DNA from: Calliopum simillimum
Taxonomy: Eukaryota > Arthropoda > Insecta > Diptera > Lauxaniidae
Assembly (NCBI GenBank): GCA_951812925.1
Contig: OX638372.1
Coordinates: 89,301,058-89,365,057, forward strand
DNA length: 64,000 bases
Direction of reading: 5' to 3'
Shown here piece after piece: positions 1-9,697 of the stretch; position 1 is the stretch's first letter; every line of letters starts with the position of its first letter. The notes under the pieces are model-generated. The model ran no database searches. It was given only the letters and a program-made list of their open reading frames with translations, and was not told the DNA's origin. The translations under genes and the position numbers were made by a program.

Positions 1-175
1 TTGAAACGTCCTACTTTTCGTCCAAGAATGTAATACATCCTATTTTTCATAAAAAAGTATGAAACATCATACTTTTGCTTGAAAATTCTGAAACGTCCTA
101 CTTTTCGTCCAAGAATATAAAACAACCTACTTTTCGTAGGAGAATTGAATCATCCTACTTTTCGTATCATGCGTC
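1..175. repeat. Degenerate 29-bp tandem repeat, about six units
   Basis: Six imperfect head-to-tail copies of a roughly 29-bp unit whose core is CCTACTTTTCG preceded by TGAAACGT. Units 1 and 4 are nearly identical; the others differ by several bases. The array starts at or before the window edge, so its true length is unknown. No coding frame or transposon end is visible. Confidence 0.85.
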
Positions 176-182
176 GATATGA

Positions 183-595
183 TGTAATGCAAGTAAAACC
201 AATATTGAACTCATACAGAGGGCCCAATCGAAAATACTCAGAACTATTACTGGAGCAACATGGTATTTAAAAATTTAAAATATCCATAGGGATCTTAGTG
301 TACCTATGGTCAAAGATGATGCCTCACGTATAAGACAGATTTAACTTGAAAAACTCCGAACCCACCCCAACCAACTGGCGCTTACTTTAATTAACACTTG
401 TGCTACATCTTGCCTGCGGAGGCGTGGCCTACCAGCCCTATGATTAGATAGTGGATCGTAGAAATTATGTTTCTCCAAAAGAATTAATTAAATTTTATGT
501 TGTTCTTAAAATTATAACTTATTGTTAGTCTCACGAAGAGAAGATTCAATAAATCAAAGAATAGTAAAAAAAAAGAAAAAAAAAAAAAATAATCT
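183..595 (+). pseudogene. 5'-truncated Jockey-clade LINE: C-terminus of ORF2 plus 3' UTR and A-rich tail
   Basis: One frame from 183 to the stop at 441-443 reads as the extreme C-terminus of a Jockey-clade reverse transcriptase protein: NIELIQRAQSKILRTITGA, then TWYLK, NIHRDLSVP, and THPNQLALTLIN. Two in-frame stop codons, after WYLKI and after RIRQI, show it is dead. The 3' UTR carries AGAAGATTCAATAAAT and ends in an interrupted A-rich tract near 570-590. The same UTR motif occurs at the 3' end of the Jockey copy at 44284-46313, so the two probably belong to related families. All of the element upstream of the last ~85 residues is missing, as is usual for dead-on-arrival LINE copies. No clear target duplication was found. 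Confidence 0.85.
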
Positions 596-926
596 CCGAA
601 CTGGCTTATGTCAACAAACTTTCTCAATGGTTCTAGTAAAACCCAAGCACGTTTAATGTATTTTTTATTTGCACACTAACTTTCCTTTTCGTCGTTTCTG
701 GTCATTGAAAATATTTAATATTAAATAATTAGACTTTAAGAAGTTTTGGCAAACATATGTGTATGTATATTCACTAAAGATAGATCATGGATCTTCGTAT
801 AGACATATACATATACGTACTATATCAGCAGAATGAACATATCTTTCAGTTAATTTTTAAGTACTGTTCAGATTTATGTACTCTAATCCATTTTGCCTTG
901 ATCTAACTTGAAGTAATAAAATCAAG
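596..926. other. Noncoding; downstream flank of the small secreted-peptide gene
   Basis: No coding frame or repeat family recognised. It would contain the 3' UTR of the minus-strand gene ending at 927; no canonical AATAAA is seen on that strand in the first 90 bases after the stop. Confidence 0.5.
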
Positions 927-1146
927 TTATGTGGTTGTAGCTGCTGGAGCTGCTGGAGCAGCTGGTGGACACATCATATCACATGGAAATGATGAAAATG
1001 GAAATGAAAACGGTGATGAACCAGCATTCGAGCCCCATGTGAAAACTGTAAATAAGATAACTTAATTATTTGCAATTTATTATAAATAAATACTTACCAG
1101 AAATAATTAGAAAATATATCAAAAATATTTTCAATACGAAATTCAT
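927..1146 (-). CDS. Predicted two-exon gene for a 55-residue secreted Pro/Ala/Ser-rich peptide
   Basis: Exon 1 (1098-1146) begins ATG with A at -3 and encodes 16 residues. It ends at a perfect GTAAGT donor. The intron (1046-1097, 52 bp) ends in a pyrimidine-rich TTATTTACAG acceptor. Exon 2 (927-1045) joins in frame and ends TAA. The spliced product has a textbook signal peptide: MNF, lysine, then the hydrophobic run IFLIYFLIISVF, with likely cleavage after WGSNA. The mature part is about 31 residues: GSSPFSFPFSSF, then a CDMMC pair of cysteines, then a tail of PPAAPAAPAA repeats and TTT. No family is recognised; size, signal peptide and low complexity resemble insect seminal-fluid, immune or cuticle-associated small peptides, but that is only analogy. 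A TATA box lies 79-85 bases upstream of the ATG (5' leader about 50 nt). It is invisible to simple ORF searches because the intron splits it. Not a known transposon part. Confidence 0.72.
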
Positions 1147-1224
1147 GATGTCAAACTTTTGGAACTTTATTTAAATGCTCTCACTTGAATTGCAACTGCT
1201 TATGATTTGAATTTAACACAAGCC

Positions 1225-1231
1225 TTATATA
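1225..1231 (-). promoter_or_regulatory. TATA box (TATATAA) for the small secreted-peptide gene
   Basis: On the minus strand CTATATAAGG occurs about 30 bases before an initiator-like AGCAGTTG (1193-1200), the expected spacing for an insect core promoter. The ATG follows about 50 bases later. Start site inferred, not shown. Confidence 0.6.
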
Positions 1232-1627
1232 GCAAAAATACGAGATCGTTGAAATAGACAGGCTGTCAAAACGAAGATACCTATCAATTTAAGATTTAAG
1301 ATAATCAATCTTTGTAGTTTATTTGCTCTAAATATGCCAACTAGAATGATTTATTATTAGAAATATGGGCCTTTTGCCAAACACGCCGTCTACTGTTTTG
1401 CATATGTATTTCACTCAAGGGCCTTGCGGTAAATTTCGTTAGATAATTTCTGAGGTCATCAAGACCAAAAATATATAGGTGTGTCATGCCCCTTTCTAGT
1501 AATAAAATCATCTCTCAATTCGAAATTTTGCATCTTAGAAACTCAACTGCTTTGTAAAAATAAGGTTTGGAAATTACTTAACAATCTATAGACCAAGATT
1601 AAGATCGAGAACAAGACTCAATGTTTA
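1232..1627. other. Noncoding; upstream flank of the secreted-peptide gene
   Basis: No coding frame recognised. The part near 1430-1500 resembles the degenerate Helitron-type sequence that follows. Any enhancer of the minus-strand gene would lie here. Confidence 0.4.
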
Positions 1628-2105
1628 AGATCAAGACTGCTATGTCTGGGTGTCTGTGGAAATATTTTTCACGGAAAAACTAAGCAAGATAATTCGATAA
1701 AACTTAGCACAGTAGCTTCGTGCTTAAAGTTAGCTCAAGGGATTGAAAATGAGGGAAATCGGTTAGCGGGCTCGCCCAACGCCCTTACAAAATATATAAT
1801 CAAAACGCAAAATTAAGAGCATTATTTTCGATAACGCAAGCAAATACATCCAAATAGTAGGGATGGTAAGTCCAAACGAGATGAACTCAGAAGAGAGGGC
1901 GTGGTACCACCCATAGAAGCAAAAGTTTCAAAATGCTATACTGAAAGCGTTTTTTGAGATAATCGAAATATATTTCACTCAGACACTGAAAACAGTAAGT
2001 GCAAAGTCTGAGCTAAAACTGGGTGAACTTGGATAAGTGGGCGTACATACAAATTTGCAAAATACTTTAGTGTAGGGTATTTAGTTTTTAGCCAGGCCAA
2101 AGGAA
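1628..2105 (+). mobile_element. Partial DINE-1/INE-1-like non-autonomous Helitron
   Basis: Lacks the 5' hairpin. It keeps the body motifs shared with the other copies: ATTGAAAATGAG, CGAAATCGG-like, GAGGGCGTGG, and TTTCAAAATGCTATACTGAA. It ends in the shared GTGTAGGGTATTTAG and GCCAGGCCA near 2075-2100. It abuts the next copy directly, suggesting tandem or nested arrangement. Confidence 0.75.
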
Positions 2106-2117
2106 AATCACGACCAC

Positions 2118-2859
2118 TTTTTATACCATAAACCCAGGGTATATTCACTTTGTCCTTCCGTTTGTAACGCAAAGAAGGAGGCGTGGCAGATATAAAAAAG
2201 TATATATATTCTTGATCAGTGTCACCTCCTGAGTCGATATAGCCATGTCCGTCTGTCTGGCTGGCTGGTTGGGTGTCCGTCTGTGGAAATAATTTTTACG
2301 GGAAAACTACTCAAGATAATTCGATGAAATTTGGATTGAAAATGAGCGAAATCGGTCAACGGGCACGCTTACCGCACATAAGAAAAATATATTTGAAATT
2401 CAACTCTTAGAGTATTTTTCACGAAAATGCAACCACAATAAACATAAATACTAGGAATAGTTACTGCAAGCTCTGGGCGAAAACTAAGCGAATTCAGATA
2501 AGAGGCCGTGGCACCTCCCATATAAGCAAAAGTTTCAAAATGCCATACTGAAAAATTTTTCTGAGATAATCCAACTAAATTTCACTAAGAACTATAAATG
2601 CAAGCTCTGAGCAAATACTGGGTGAACTCGGACTAGAAGACGTGTCACCTCTCATATAAGCAAAAGTTTCAAAACGCTATACTGAAAACGTTTTTTGAAC
2701 TAAATTTCACTTAGACACAAAGAATTATAATCACAAGATCTGAGGAAAAACTGGATGAACTCGGACAAAGAGCGTGGCACCTTCCATATAAGCAAAATTA
2801 TTAAAATACTGCAGTGTAGGGTATTTAATGTTTGGCCAGGCCAACAACACTCTTACTAG
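2118..2859 (+). mobile_element. DINE-1/INE-1-like non-autonomous Helitron, near full length
   Basis: Begins with TATACC...CAGGGTATATTCACTT and a block diagnostic of DINE-1: GTATATATATTCTTGATCAG, GAGTCGATATAGCCATG, TCCGTCTGTCTGGCTGG. Internally it repeats a GGCGTGGCACC block about every 120 bases. It ends GCAGTGTAGGGTATTTAATG, TTTGGCCAGGCC and TTACTAG followed by T, compatible with the CTRR|T end of Helitrons. It has no coding capacity. Confidence 0.85.
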
Positions 2860-2961
2860 TTGCTTTTAAAATCAGTAGACACAAGTAAAACCAATAATTT
2901 CTACGCCCACCACCTTAACAGTCTTTTGTTATCAGTCAGCACCAGATGTCAGAAGTCATAG

Positions 2962-3100
2962 CAGTGGCGGATCCAGGGAGGGGGGGCGATCGCCCCTCTC
3001 TCAATCCTAAATTATATGTAAAGATTTTGAAAACATTCTGTTATTATCTAGAAATGTAGTCAATCGGCCCCCCCTCTTGACAATGCTGGATCCGCCACTG
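2962..3100. mobile_element. 139-bp hAT-type MITE with 8-bp target duplication
   Basis: Terminal inverted repeats start CAGTGGCGGATCCAG and end CTGGATCCGCCACTG, followed internally by G-rich and C-rich arms. The flanks AGTCATAG (2954-2961) and AGTCATTG (3101-3108) agree at 7 of 8 positions, the 8-bp duplication expected for hAT elements. No transposase is encoded. Confidence 0.9.
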
Positions 3101-3967
3101 AGTCATTGGTGGCTGTTTTAAATTGATGGTAGCTATCGCTGGAACTTGCAAATCGCTGCGATTTATCGATATATTGCTCATCTCTATAAAGATCTCGATG
3201 TTTTCATTGTTATCATTGCTGGCCTTAAAAGTAGGATTTAAATGCATAGATTTTCTAGCCGGACTTTGGTATTATCTAGTAAAGACTTTGTATTTTATTT
3301 TGTGTCTGAATGTGCGCATATTGGAAGACCCATGTCTTCATCATTTCATAAATTTCCTCTTCCGAGTTAATTAGGAGTGTTATTCGGTGCCATTCAGAAT
3401 ACGATGCGAATCATTGGATTGCCCATAGCAATACACTTTCTATTCTTTAGCACGTCAGTAAAATCAATTGACAGTTCAAATACAAATTTATGTTTTCGTC
3501 CAAAAAATACATAACTCAAATTTAATTTTAACTATTACTTAAAATGTAGGTGTTAATGCTTCTTTCTTTTTATAAGAAAAACACGTACGTAAGTACATTC
3601 TATAGAACGTAAATGAGGGCACGAGTACGCTTTGACAGCTCGAAATTTTACTACTTGAGTAGTAAAGTTTGAAAATAAAAGTTGGGGAAACTAACGTGAA
3701 AATATTGCAACCAAACATTTTTTATAACTGAATCAGCTATGAATATTTCCTCTTGGACACATAAAAATTAAGGATTCGGAATTTTTATCTAGCTTCCTTT
3801 GAATTTTTTTTATGATTTCTTATAGAAACTATATTATTTATTATAAAAATCGTTAAGCTGCTGCCTAACTTTTCTTGACCTGACTCTCAAAAATACCTAA
3901 ATCAGTCGTTTGCACGCATTTTACAGCCAGTTTCTGAAAATTTTTTTTATATTTTTTCTTTCCGTGT
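3101..3967. other. No gene recognised
   Basis: AT-rich DNA with only short chance frames. A 67- and an 83-codon frame overlap on opposite strands near 3044-3374 but show no family motif. Confidence 0.4.
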
Positions 3968-4340
3968 AGTGTTAATCATATCTCCGTACCAAATTTCATA
4001 AAAATCAATGCAGCGGTTTAGCGATGGGAGCGTTTTTTACATTTAGGGGCTTGGCACCACCCACTGAAAAATATGATGGTCATATAATCCTTCCTTAGTG
4101 CTTACACTATCTCCATACTAAATTTCATAAAAGTCGATGCAGTGGCTTAGCCACGAGAGCATTTTATAAATTTAGAGGCGTGGCACCACCTACTTAAGAA
4201 CATAATGATTATATTATCGTTTCTTAGTGCCAACCGTATCTCCATACCAAATTTCATAGAAATCAATGTAGAGGTTTAACCGTGAGAGCGTTTTTTCCAT
4301 TAAGGGGCATGGCACCGCCCACTTTTAAAAAAATATAATC
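3968..4340. repeat. Three-copy tandem repeat with exact 129-bp period
   Basis: The anchor ATCTCC recurs at 3980, 4109 and 4238. Each unit contains ACCAAATTTCATA (with one or two changes), a GAGAGCGTTTT-like stretch, and GGCNTGGCACC followed by CACCCAC-like sequence. The GGCGTGGCACC block is also a body motif of the nearby Helitron copies, so this may be a Helitron-borne minisatellite. Confidence 0.85.
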
Positions 4341-4809
4341 CTATGCACTGCTCCTCCTCACATACTTTGCAACAAAAAAAAAAATAAGTAAAGAAACAGG
4401 GACTGAGTCGATTTCGTTTGCCTATTTAGTTGAAAATTTGGATAGACGCAATCGTTATTTAAATAGACAGATTGGCACATTTATCAAATTGTCCATCTGT
4501 GCTCAATATAAAAATCTGCAAAAAACATTTTTTGATATTTGGAGTCGATTTATGAACCTCCATCGTAACCGGTTTCCCTATTGTACATTTATAGTTTTGC
4601 ATATTTTGCCCTCGCTCTACAAACGCGAAAGAGTGGTCAACATTGTTATCTGCATGAAGTAGTATTCGTTGACAACTCGATCGTGCGGTTCGGTTTACTT
4701 TCTTCTCGAATTTGTTTTAAATAAAAATATGAAAAGTTGTGTTTTTCGGTGTTTAAAAGTGTTAAATAAAGTGTTTAGTTGTTAAATAAAGTGTTGAGTG
4801 AAGTGTTAA
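4341..4809. other. Noncoding; possible promoter and 5' leader of a + strand transcript
   Basis: From about 4660 the sequence is less AT-rich (CTCGATCGTGCGGTTCGGT), then carries repeated GTGTTAAATAAAGTG. This resembles long 5' leaders of fly genes. No convincing core promoter can be fixed. Confidence 0.3.
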
Positions 4810-4964
4810 ATGAAAGGCTTTTCTTGGCAAACCAAAATGTATAAATTTTGCCATCGCCTTCAAGTGCTTAGCTCCAAAAGTGCAATAAATATGTGGGAGC
4901 CAAGTGAAAGAAAGAGAAAACAAAAATCATTCCTGATCAGCATGAAAAGGCTGCCAGTGTGGAA
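4810..4964 (+). CDS. Possible first coding exon (51 codons) with consensus splice donor; speculative
   Basis: An ATG at 4810 opens a frame of 52 codons ending TAA at 4966-4968. The stop overlaps a consensus donor, GGAA|GTAAGTG, so splicing at 4964 would remove it. The peptide starts MKGFSWQTKMYKFC and contains a basic stretch SERKRKQKSFL; no family recognised. The upstream leader-like sequence supports a transcribed first exon, but it could equally be untranslated. No matching downstream exon could be identified in the window, so the gene, if real, would have a large intron. Confidence 0.28.
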
Positions 4965-5252
4965 GTAAGTGAATTTCAACAATTCCTACATTTATTTATT
5001 CAAATATATGAAAAAATAAAATCATAAAGATCGCAGATCCAAGTTCGGTTTTCTAAGCCCACGAAACAGCAATTTTTTTTTCTGCAAAGTTTCCAGTTCT
5101 TATTAAACCGCTTTTGATTACATTTTTCACACTGACAACTAAACTGTAGACGTTATATATTCTATGCATAAACCATTCGTCACAATAACAATCGATCAGC
5201 CTAAATGTATGTACCAAATGTATTTTTGTAGAATACAAGAGTATAGTCCAAT

Positions 5253-5441
5253 CAAGAGCAAAAGTAATGTCATTATATGAATTTACTGACATTTTGTTAG
5301 CAATGACTAAAATTGTTTTCTGTTTTCACGAAAAGTTAACTTGATAGTGTAAATTTAATGGCATTATGTTGGAAAATGAAATCGGCCAAATAACCGAATG
5401 TTATGACACATAATACGTATGACATTACTTTTGCCCTTGAA
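5253..5441. mobile_element. 189-bp MITE with CAAAAGTAATGTCAT ends
   Basis: CAAAAGTAATGTCAT at the left is mirrored by ATGACATTACTTTTG at the right. The interior (TTAACTTGATAGTGT, GGCCAAATAACCGA) is homologous to a module inside the foldback hAT element at 12824-14239. No target duplication could be fixed. Confidence 0.6.
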
Positions 5442-6145
5442 TGGAATTACGGCACTTTTATAAAAATCGACACAAAATTCAAAGCCACCGTACAGTGCTT
5501 AGTAATTATTTGCGTAAAAAATTTTTGTTTAAATTTAGAATTTTTTTATGCCATTCTATAGCAAATAGTCCAACTAAAAAAAACCCTTGAAAATTTTTGA
5601 AAACTAGTTTGATTTGTACGTTTTACAGCTTGTTAAATTCAAACTTTTTTTTCGAAAAAAAAAATCAATTAATAAAATTTTCTAATCGCATAACTTTTTA
5701 AAGAAAATTAATGCTCCTAAACCACAAGAGTAATTGATACAAAATGCACACAAAACCCTTCATACGCACTTAATATTTTTTTTAGCCAAATTAAAGTTAT
5801 GTGAAAAAGTTTTGAAACATCAAAAACCGGAAAATGTTAAATTTCTTTAGGGCAGAAAAAAAGACGGGACTTGCGGGCATTGCTCAGAAAAACACAGATT
5901 CCATATTTTATTGTAAGATAGGGAAAATTCGAAACATCATTCTACCCCATTTACTTTTAACATTTATCTGAATATAACATATCTACGTAAAAATAAGTGA
6001 TTTTATAAAATTTACATCCCAAAATTTTTTTCAAATGCTTCTGAATGTTTTTAAATTTGAGACTTTTTTACAGAATACTTTTATACGTATGTCAAAAATA
6101 CTTCGAACTTTTATAATTTCATATGCTTTTTAGACAGCCTAAAAG
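5442..6145. other. No gene recognised
   Basis: Very AT-rich spacer with runs of A and T; no coding or repeat signature beyond homopolymer tracts. Confidence 0.4.
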
Positions 6146-6349
6146 TACAAGGGGTACTATTTATGTTTCGGAAACTGGCCACACTAAAGTCAATAGCTAA
6201 AATCTGGCAACACCATAATAAAAATTTGCATTTTTTAATATAAACGTACTCACAACGTTTTGATGTACAAGTGCTATTTGTTTTGTTTACAGTGAGTTCA
6301 GAAAATCAATTTTTCCATTGATAACACAGGTTTACAAAAAAAAAATAAA

Positions 6350-6873
6350 ATGTCATGGCGTTTTGACCAGACTATGTGTTCCCTAGGGACTTTGATGACC
6401 TGAATCCGAATCCGGGGTCCGTTTTTTTCCAGAACGTCTGAGAAAAAAGATTTCAAGGTCATATGGAGGTCAAAATGGTCATGTGTCGTTTAGTGATAAA
6501 TTCGCTAAAATTCTGAAACCACTTTTAAATCATTGAATTCTTAGTCCTTAAAAAGAATATGTGATCAAAAAGGGTGTCTTGGACCTAGTTTCGAAGATAT
6601 AGCCATCGGAAGAGCCGGATATATCTTCTATGAAAACCGCTATAAGTTGGGGACCCCTGGATGGATTTGGAAAATATTGGTACTCAATGATAAAAAATTT
6701 ATTTCAGAATTTTAGCGAATGTATCACTTAACGACACATGAACCCCATTTTGACCTCCATATGACCTTGAAATCTTTTTTCTCAGACGTTCTGGAAAAAA
6801 ACGGATCCCGGATTCGGATTCATGACGTCAAAGTCCCTAGGAAACACATAGTCTGGTCAAAACGCCATGACAT
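6350..6873. mobile_element. Foldback element nested in the mariner remnant
   Basis: Arms of about 170 bp mirror each other: TGTCATGGCGTTTTGACC, AGACTATGTGTTCCCTAGG, then TCCGAATCC and AAGGTCATATGGAGGTC on the left, all found reversed on the right ending GGTCAAAACGCCATGACA. The arms are bordered by A-tract and T-tract. No coding capacity. Confidence 0.85.
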
Positions 6874-6889
6874 TTTTTTTTTTTTTGAA

Positions 6890-7257
6890 AGCCTATGTAA
6901 TTTAAGCGATTGATAAATTATGGGGTTTCCAACGAGAACAAACGTTTTTACAACTAATCGTTCATGCAAAATCGAATGCATTGGAGTGGAACTAATTTGC
7001 AAGGATGCTTCTATCTCACAATATGTCTCAGGACGATCTTGCATTATCAGTTCATGCACAGTATGGATGTTTTTTGGCACAACAACTGATTTTTGACGAC
7101 CTTCACGGAATTCGTCGGCGATCGAATTACGACCACGATTGAATTCACTATACCAGCCATATACTGTGGTTTTTATCGCCATACAAAGAACAGAGTTCAT
7201 CGATACATTCTTGTTGAGATAATCCACGTCGAAAGTTGTGAAAAAAAAAAAATCCAA
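6890..7257 (-). pseudogene. Mariner transposase N-terminal (DNA-binding) remnant
   Basis: Minus-strand frames read WYSEFNRGR, ADEFREGRQKSVVVPKNI, HELIMQDRPETYCEIEASL and HSILHERLVVK. These are the helix-turn-helix and linker region of a mariner transposase. A frameshift precedes VYGWYSEF and another follows VVK. No DD34D catalytic domain follows. It corresponds closely to the remnant at 30637-31050, so both came from one internally deleted family. Confidence 0.8.
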
Positions 7258-7457
7258 AGAAAACCTTCTCTTGAAATTTCGATTCTTTGGCCAAATTGAT
7301 ATTCTTAACTCACTGTAAACAAAACAAATAGCACTTGTACATCAAAACGTTGTGAGTACGTTTATGCTATAAAATTTTAAGCTTTATTATGGTGTTGCCA
7401 GATTTTAGCTATTAACATTAGTATTGCCAATTCCCGAAATATAAGTAGTTCCCTACG

Positions 7458-7779
7458 TATGTACAAACATTTTTTCCAGTTTATTTTCGTTGTTTTATTT
7501 ATTTTAATATCTTGTTTTTTATTCATTGCATTTGAAAAATAATTACATTTTTGAAAACAACATTAAAAAATGTATCAGTATGATAAATGTGTGGAAATGC
7601 CGTTCTGTTGTATTTTGTTTTATACTCAATGAATGACCATGTGAAGAATGGAGCAGTTTGATATTCGCCCAAACACGGGTTAGTCCTACATCTAGATGTT
7701 ATTAAGGCACGCATTATATTTTGAAGTGAAGCTTCACAACATTTAAAGAAAGTTTTTTTAAAAAAAATTCCAAAGTATT
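7458..7779. other. No gene recognised
   Basis: AT-rich spacer between the mariner remnant and the next DINE-1 copy. A 120-codon minus frame spanning 7523-7885 runs into the Helitron and shows no family motif. Confidence 0.4.
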
Positions 7780-8672
7780 TTTTATACCCTACACCCAGGG
7801 TACATTCACTTTGTCCTTCCGTTTGTAACTCAGATAAGGAGGCGTGGCAGATATAGAAAGTATACATATTCTTGATCAGCGTCACCTCCTGAGTCGATAT
7901 AGCCTTGTCCGTCTGTCTGGCTGGCTGGCTGTGTGTTGAAATACACTTTTTGGGAAAACTGACTAAGATAATTCAATGAAATTTAGTACACTGCCTTCGC
8001 CGTCAAAGATAAATTGGGGGATTGAAAATGAGCGAAATCGGTCAACGGACACGCCTACCACCGATGCAAAATTCAATTTAAGGAGTATTTTTCACGACAA
8101 TGCAACCAAAATACACATAAATACTAAGAATTGTAATCGCAAGCTCTGAGAAAAAACTGAACGAATTCGGACAAGAGGGCGTGGCACCTCCCATATAAGC
8201 AAAAGCTTCAAAGCGCTATACTGAAAGCGTTTTTTGAGATATTCGAACCAAATTTGACTCCGACACTGAGTATCATACATGAAAGCTCTCGACAAAAATT
8301 GGGTGCAATCGGACAAGGGGGCGTGGCATCTTCCATATATCCAGAAGTTTCAAAATGCTATACTGAAAGAGTTTTTTGAGATAATCCAACCAAACTTCAC
8401 TCAAATACTAAAGACTAAATGCACGCTCTAAACTACAACTAGACGAACTCGGACAAGAGGGCGTGGCACCTCCTATATAAGCAAAAGCTTCAAAACACTG
8501 TACTGAAAACGTTTTTCACTCAGACACTAAAAACTATAAATCCAAGCTCTGGACAAAAACTGGGTGAACTCGGACAAGAGAGCGTAGCACCTCCCATATG
8601 AGCAAAATTTTAAAAATACTGCAGTGTAGGGTATTTAATGTTTGGCCAGGCCAAATTTTACACCCTTACTAG
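7780..8672 (+). mobile_element. DINE-1/INE-1-like Helitron, full length
   Basis: Starts with the hairpin TACCCTACACCCAGGGTA. It carries TTCTTGATCAG, GAGTCGATATAGCC, GTCCGTCTGTCTGGCTGG and several GGGCGTGGCACCTCCCATAT blocks. It ends GCAGTGTAGGGTATTTAATG, TTTGGCCAGGCC and CTTACTAG|T. It is the best-preserved copy for defining both ends. Confidence 0.9.
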
Positions 8673-8717
8673 TTTTTTTTTAAATTCTGGTATTACAATT
8701 TTTTTTGAATAAATTAA

Positions 8718-9693
8718 CCGTTGTGTCGATCATAGAGCCCACGAGTACATTTGCAACTTTAATTTCGCTGTATCTTCCAAACGGTTAGTCCGATTGACCT
8801 GAAATTTCATGATATCCTCAACCATACACTTTTGCATCATGTGGAAAAGTTTCATCAAGATTGGAGCAGCAGTTCAGTCGATACAGCCCAAATTCAAGTT
8901 AGTGGAATGGCGTCGACTGCTGATGTACCCGGGTACTTGTATGAAAATTCATACAAATATATAGAAATAAATGGCAAAGTTCACTTTATATTGCTATATC
9001 TTCCAAGCGGCTGGTCTTGATGAAACTTCGTATCATAGCTTGGAAATATGTAGTTGATATTGGTGTGAAATTTCAGGTCAATTGGACCAACCGTTTGGAA
9101 AATATAAACCTGTGCAAAAAATCATGTTTCTGCCTGCAAAACTGGTTGTACAAGGGTAGGTAGGCAAGATATTCCCAAATACCCTTTTGTTCCTGTTAGT
9201 AGACGTGTTTTCCTACACATTCAAAAAAAAAAAATGTTTACATTGAACAAATATTTTATGAGTTATAATTATTCTGCGCAGGTACTAAAAATAGCACTAT
9301 GAGCAAGAGGGGTTGATTTTAAATTCAAATATAACGGAATTCTGCGAATGAAAATTCAATGTTAATTATTTTTCTTGGTAAAAAGGGATCAAATTACAAG
9401 GATTAAAAAAGAATTTGGAAATTGTTAAATTTTTATGGATTTTGGCAATTCCCATTTTTGGTAAAAATGGATTATTTAGGTACCAAAAAATTTTTTTTCC
9501 AAATTATGATAAATGTTTTGTTAACTAGACAATATTTTCAAGAAATAAAAAAAAAAAACAGAAAATTACAAGAATCCAGGTAGTAGTTAATATTTGTATA
9601 TCAAAAGCTACTATCTGCCATACAAAACGTATGAAGTACCCGGGTACATCTACTGTCGATGTGGATAAAACCCAACAGCTGTTGACACAACGG
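8718..9693. mobile_element. piggyBac-like non-autonomous element flanked by TTAA
   Basis: TTAA (8714-8717) precedes CCGTTGTGTC and the mirrored GACACAACGG precedes TTAA (9694-9697). TTAA target duplication is the hallmark of piggyBac-superfamily insertion. The interior has no transposase frame; two TACCCGGGTAC palindromes sit near 8927 and 9638. Family assignment rests on the ends only. Confidence 0.65.
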
Positions 9694-9697
9694 TTAA

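Larger units (their letters stand above)
6148..7457 (-). mobile_element. Mariner-like element with long TIRs, transposase remnant and a nested foldback
   Basis: TA dinucleotides (6146-6147 and 7458-7459) flank ends reading CAAGGGGTACTATTTATG and, on the other strand, CGTAGGGAACTACTTATA. The inverted repeats are long, about 160-170 bp, including TAGCTAAAATCTGGCAACAC and CACAACGTTTTGATGTACAA. Between them lie a transposase N-terminal remnant (minus strand) and a second, palindromic element at 6350-6873. The catalytic half of the transposase is absent. Confidence 0.85.
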
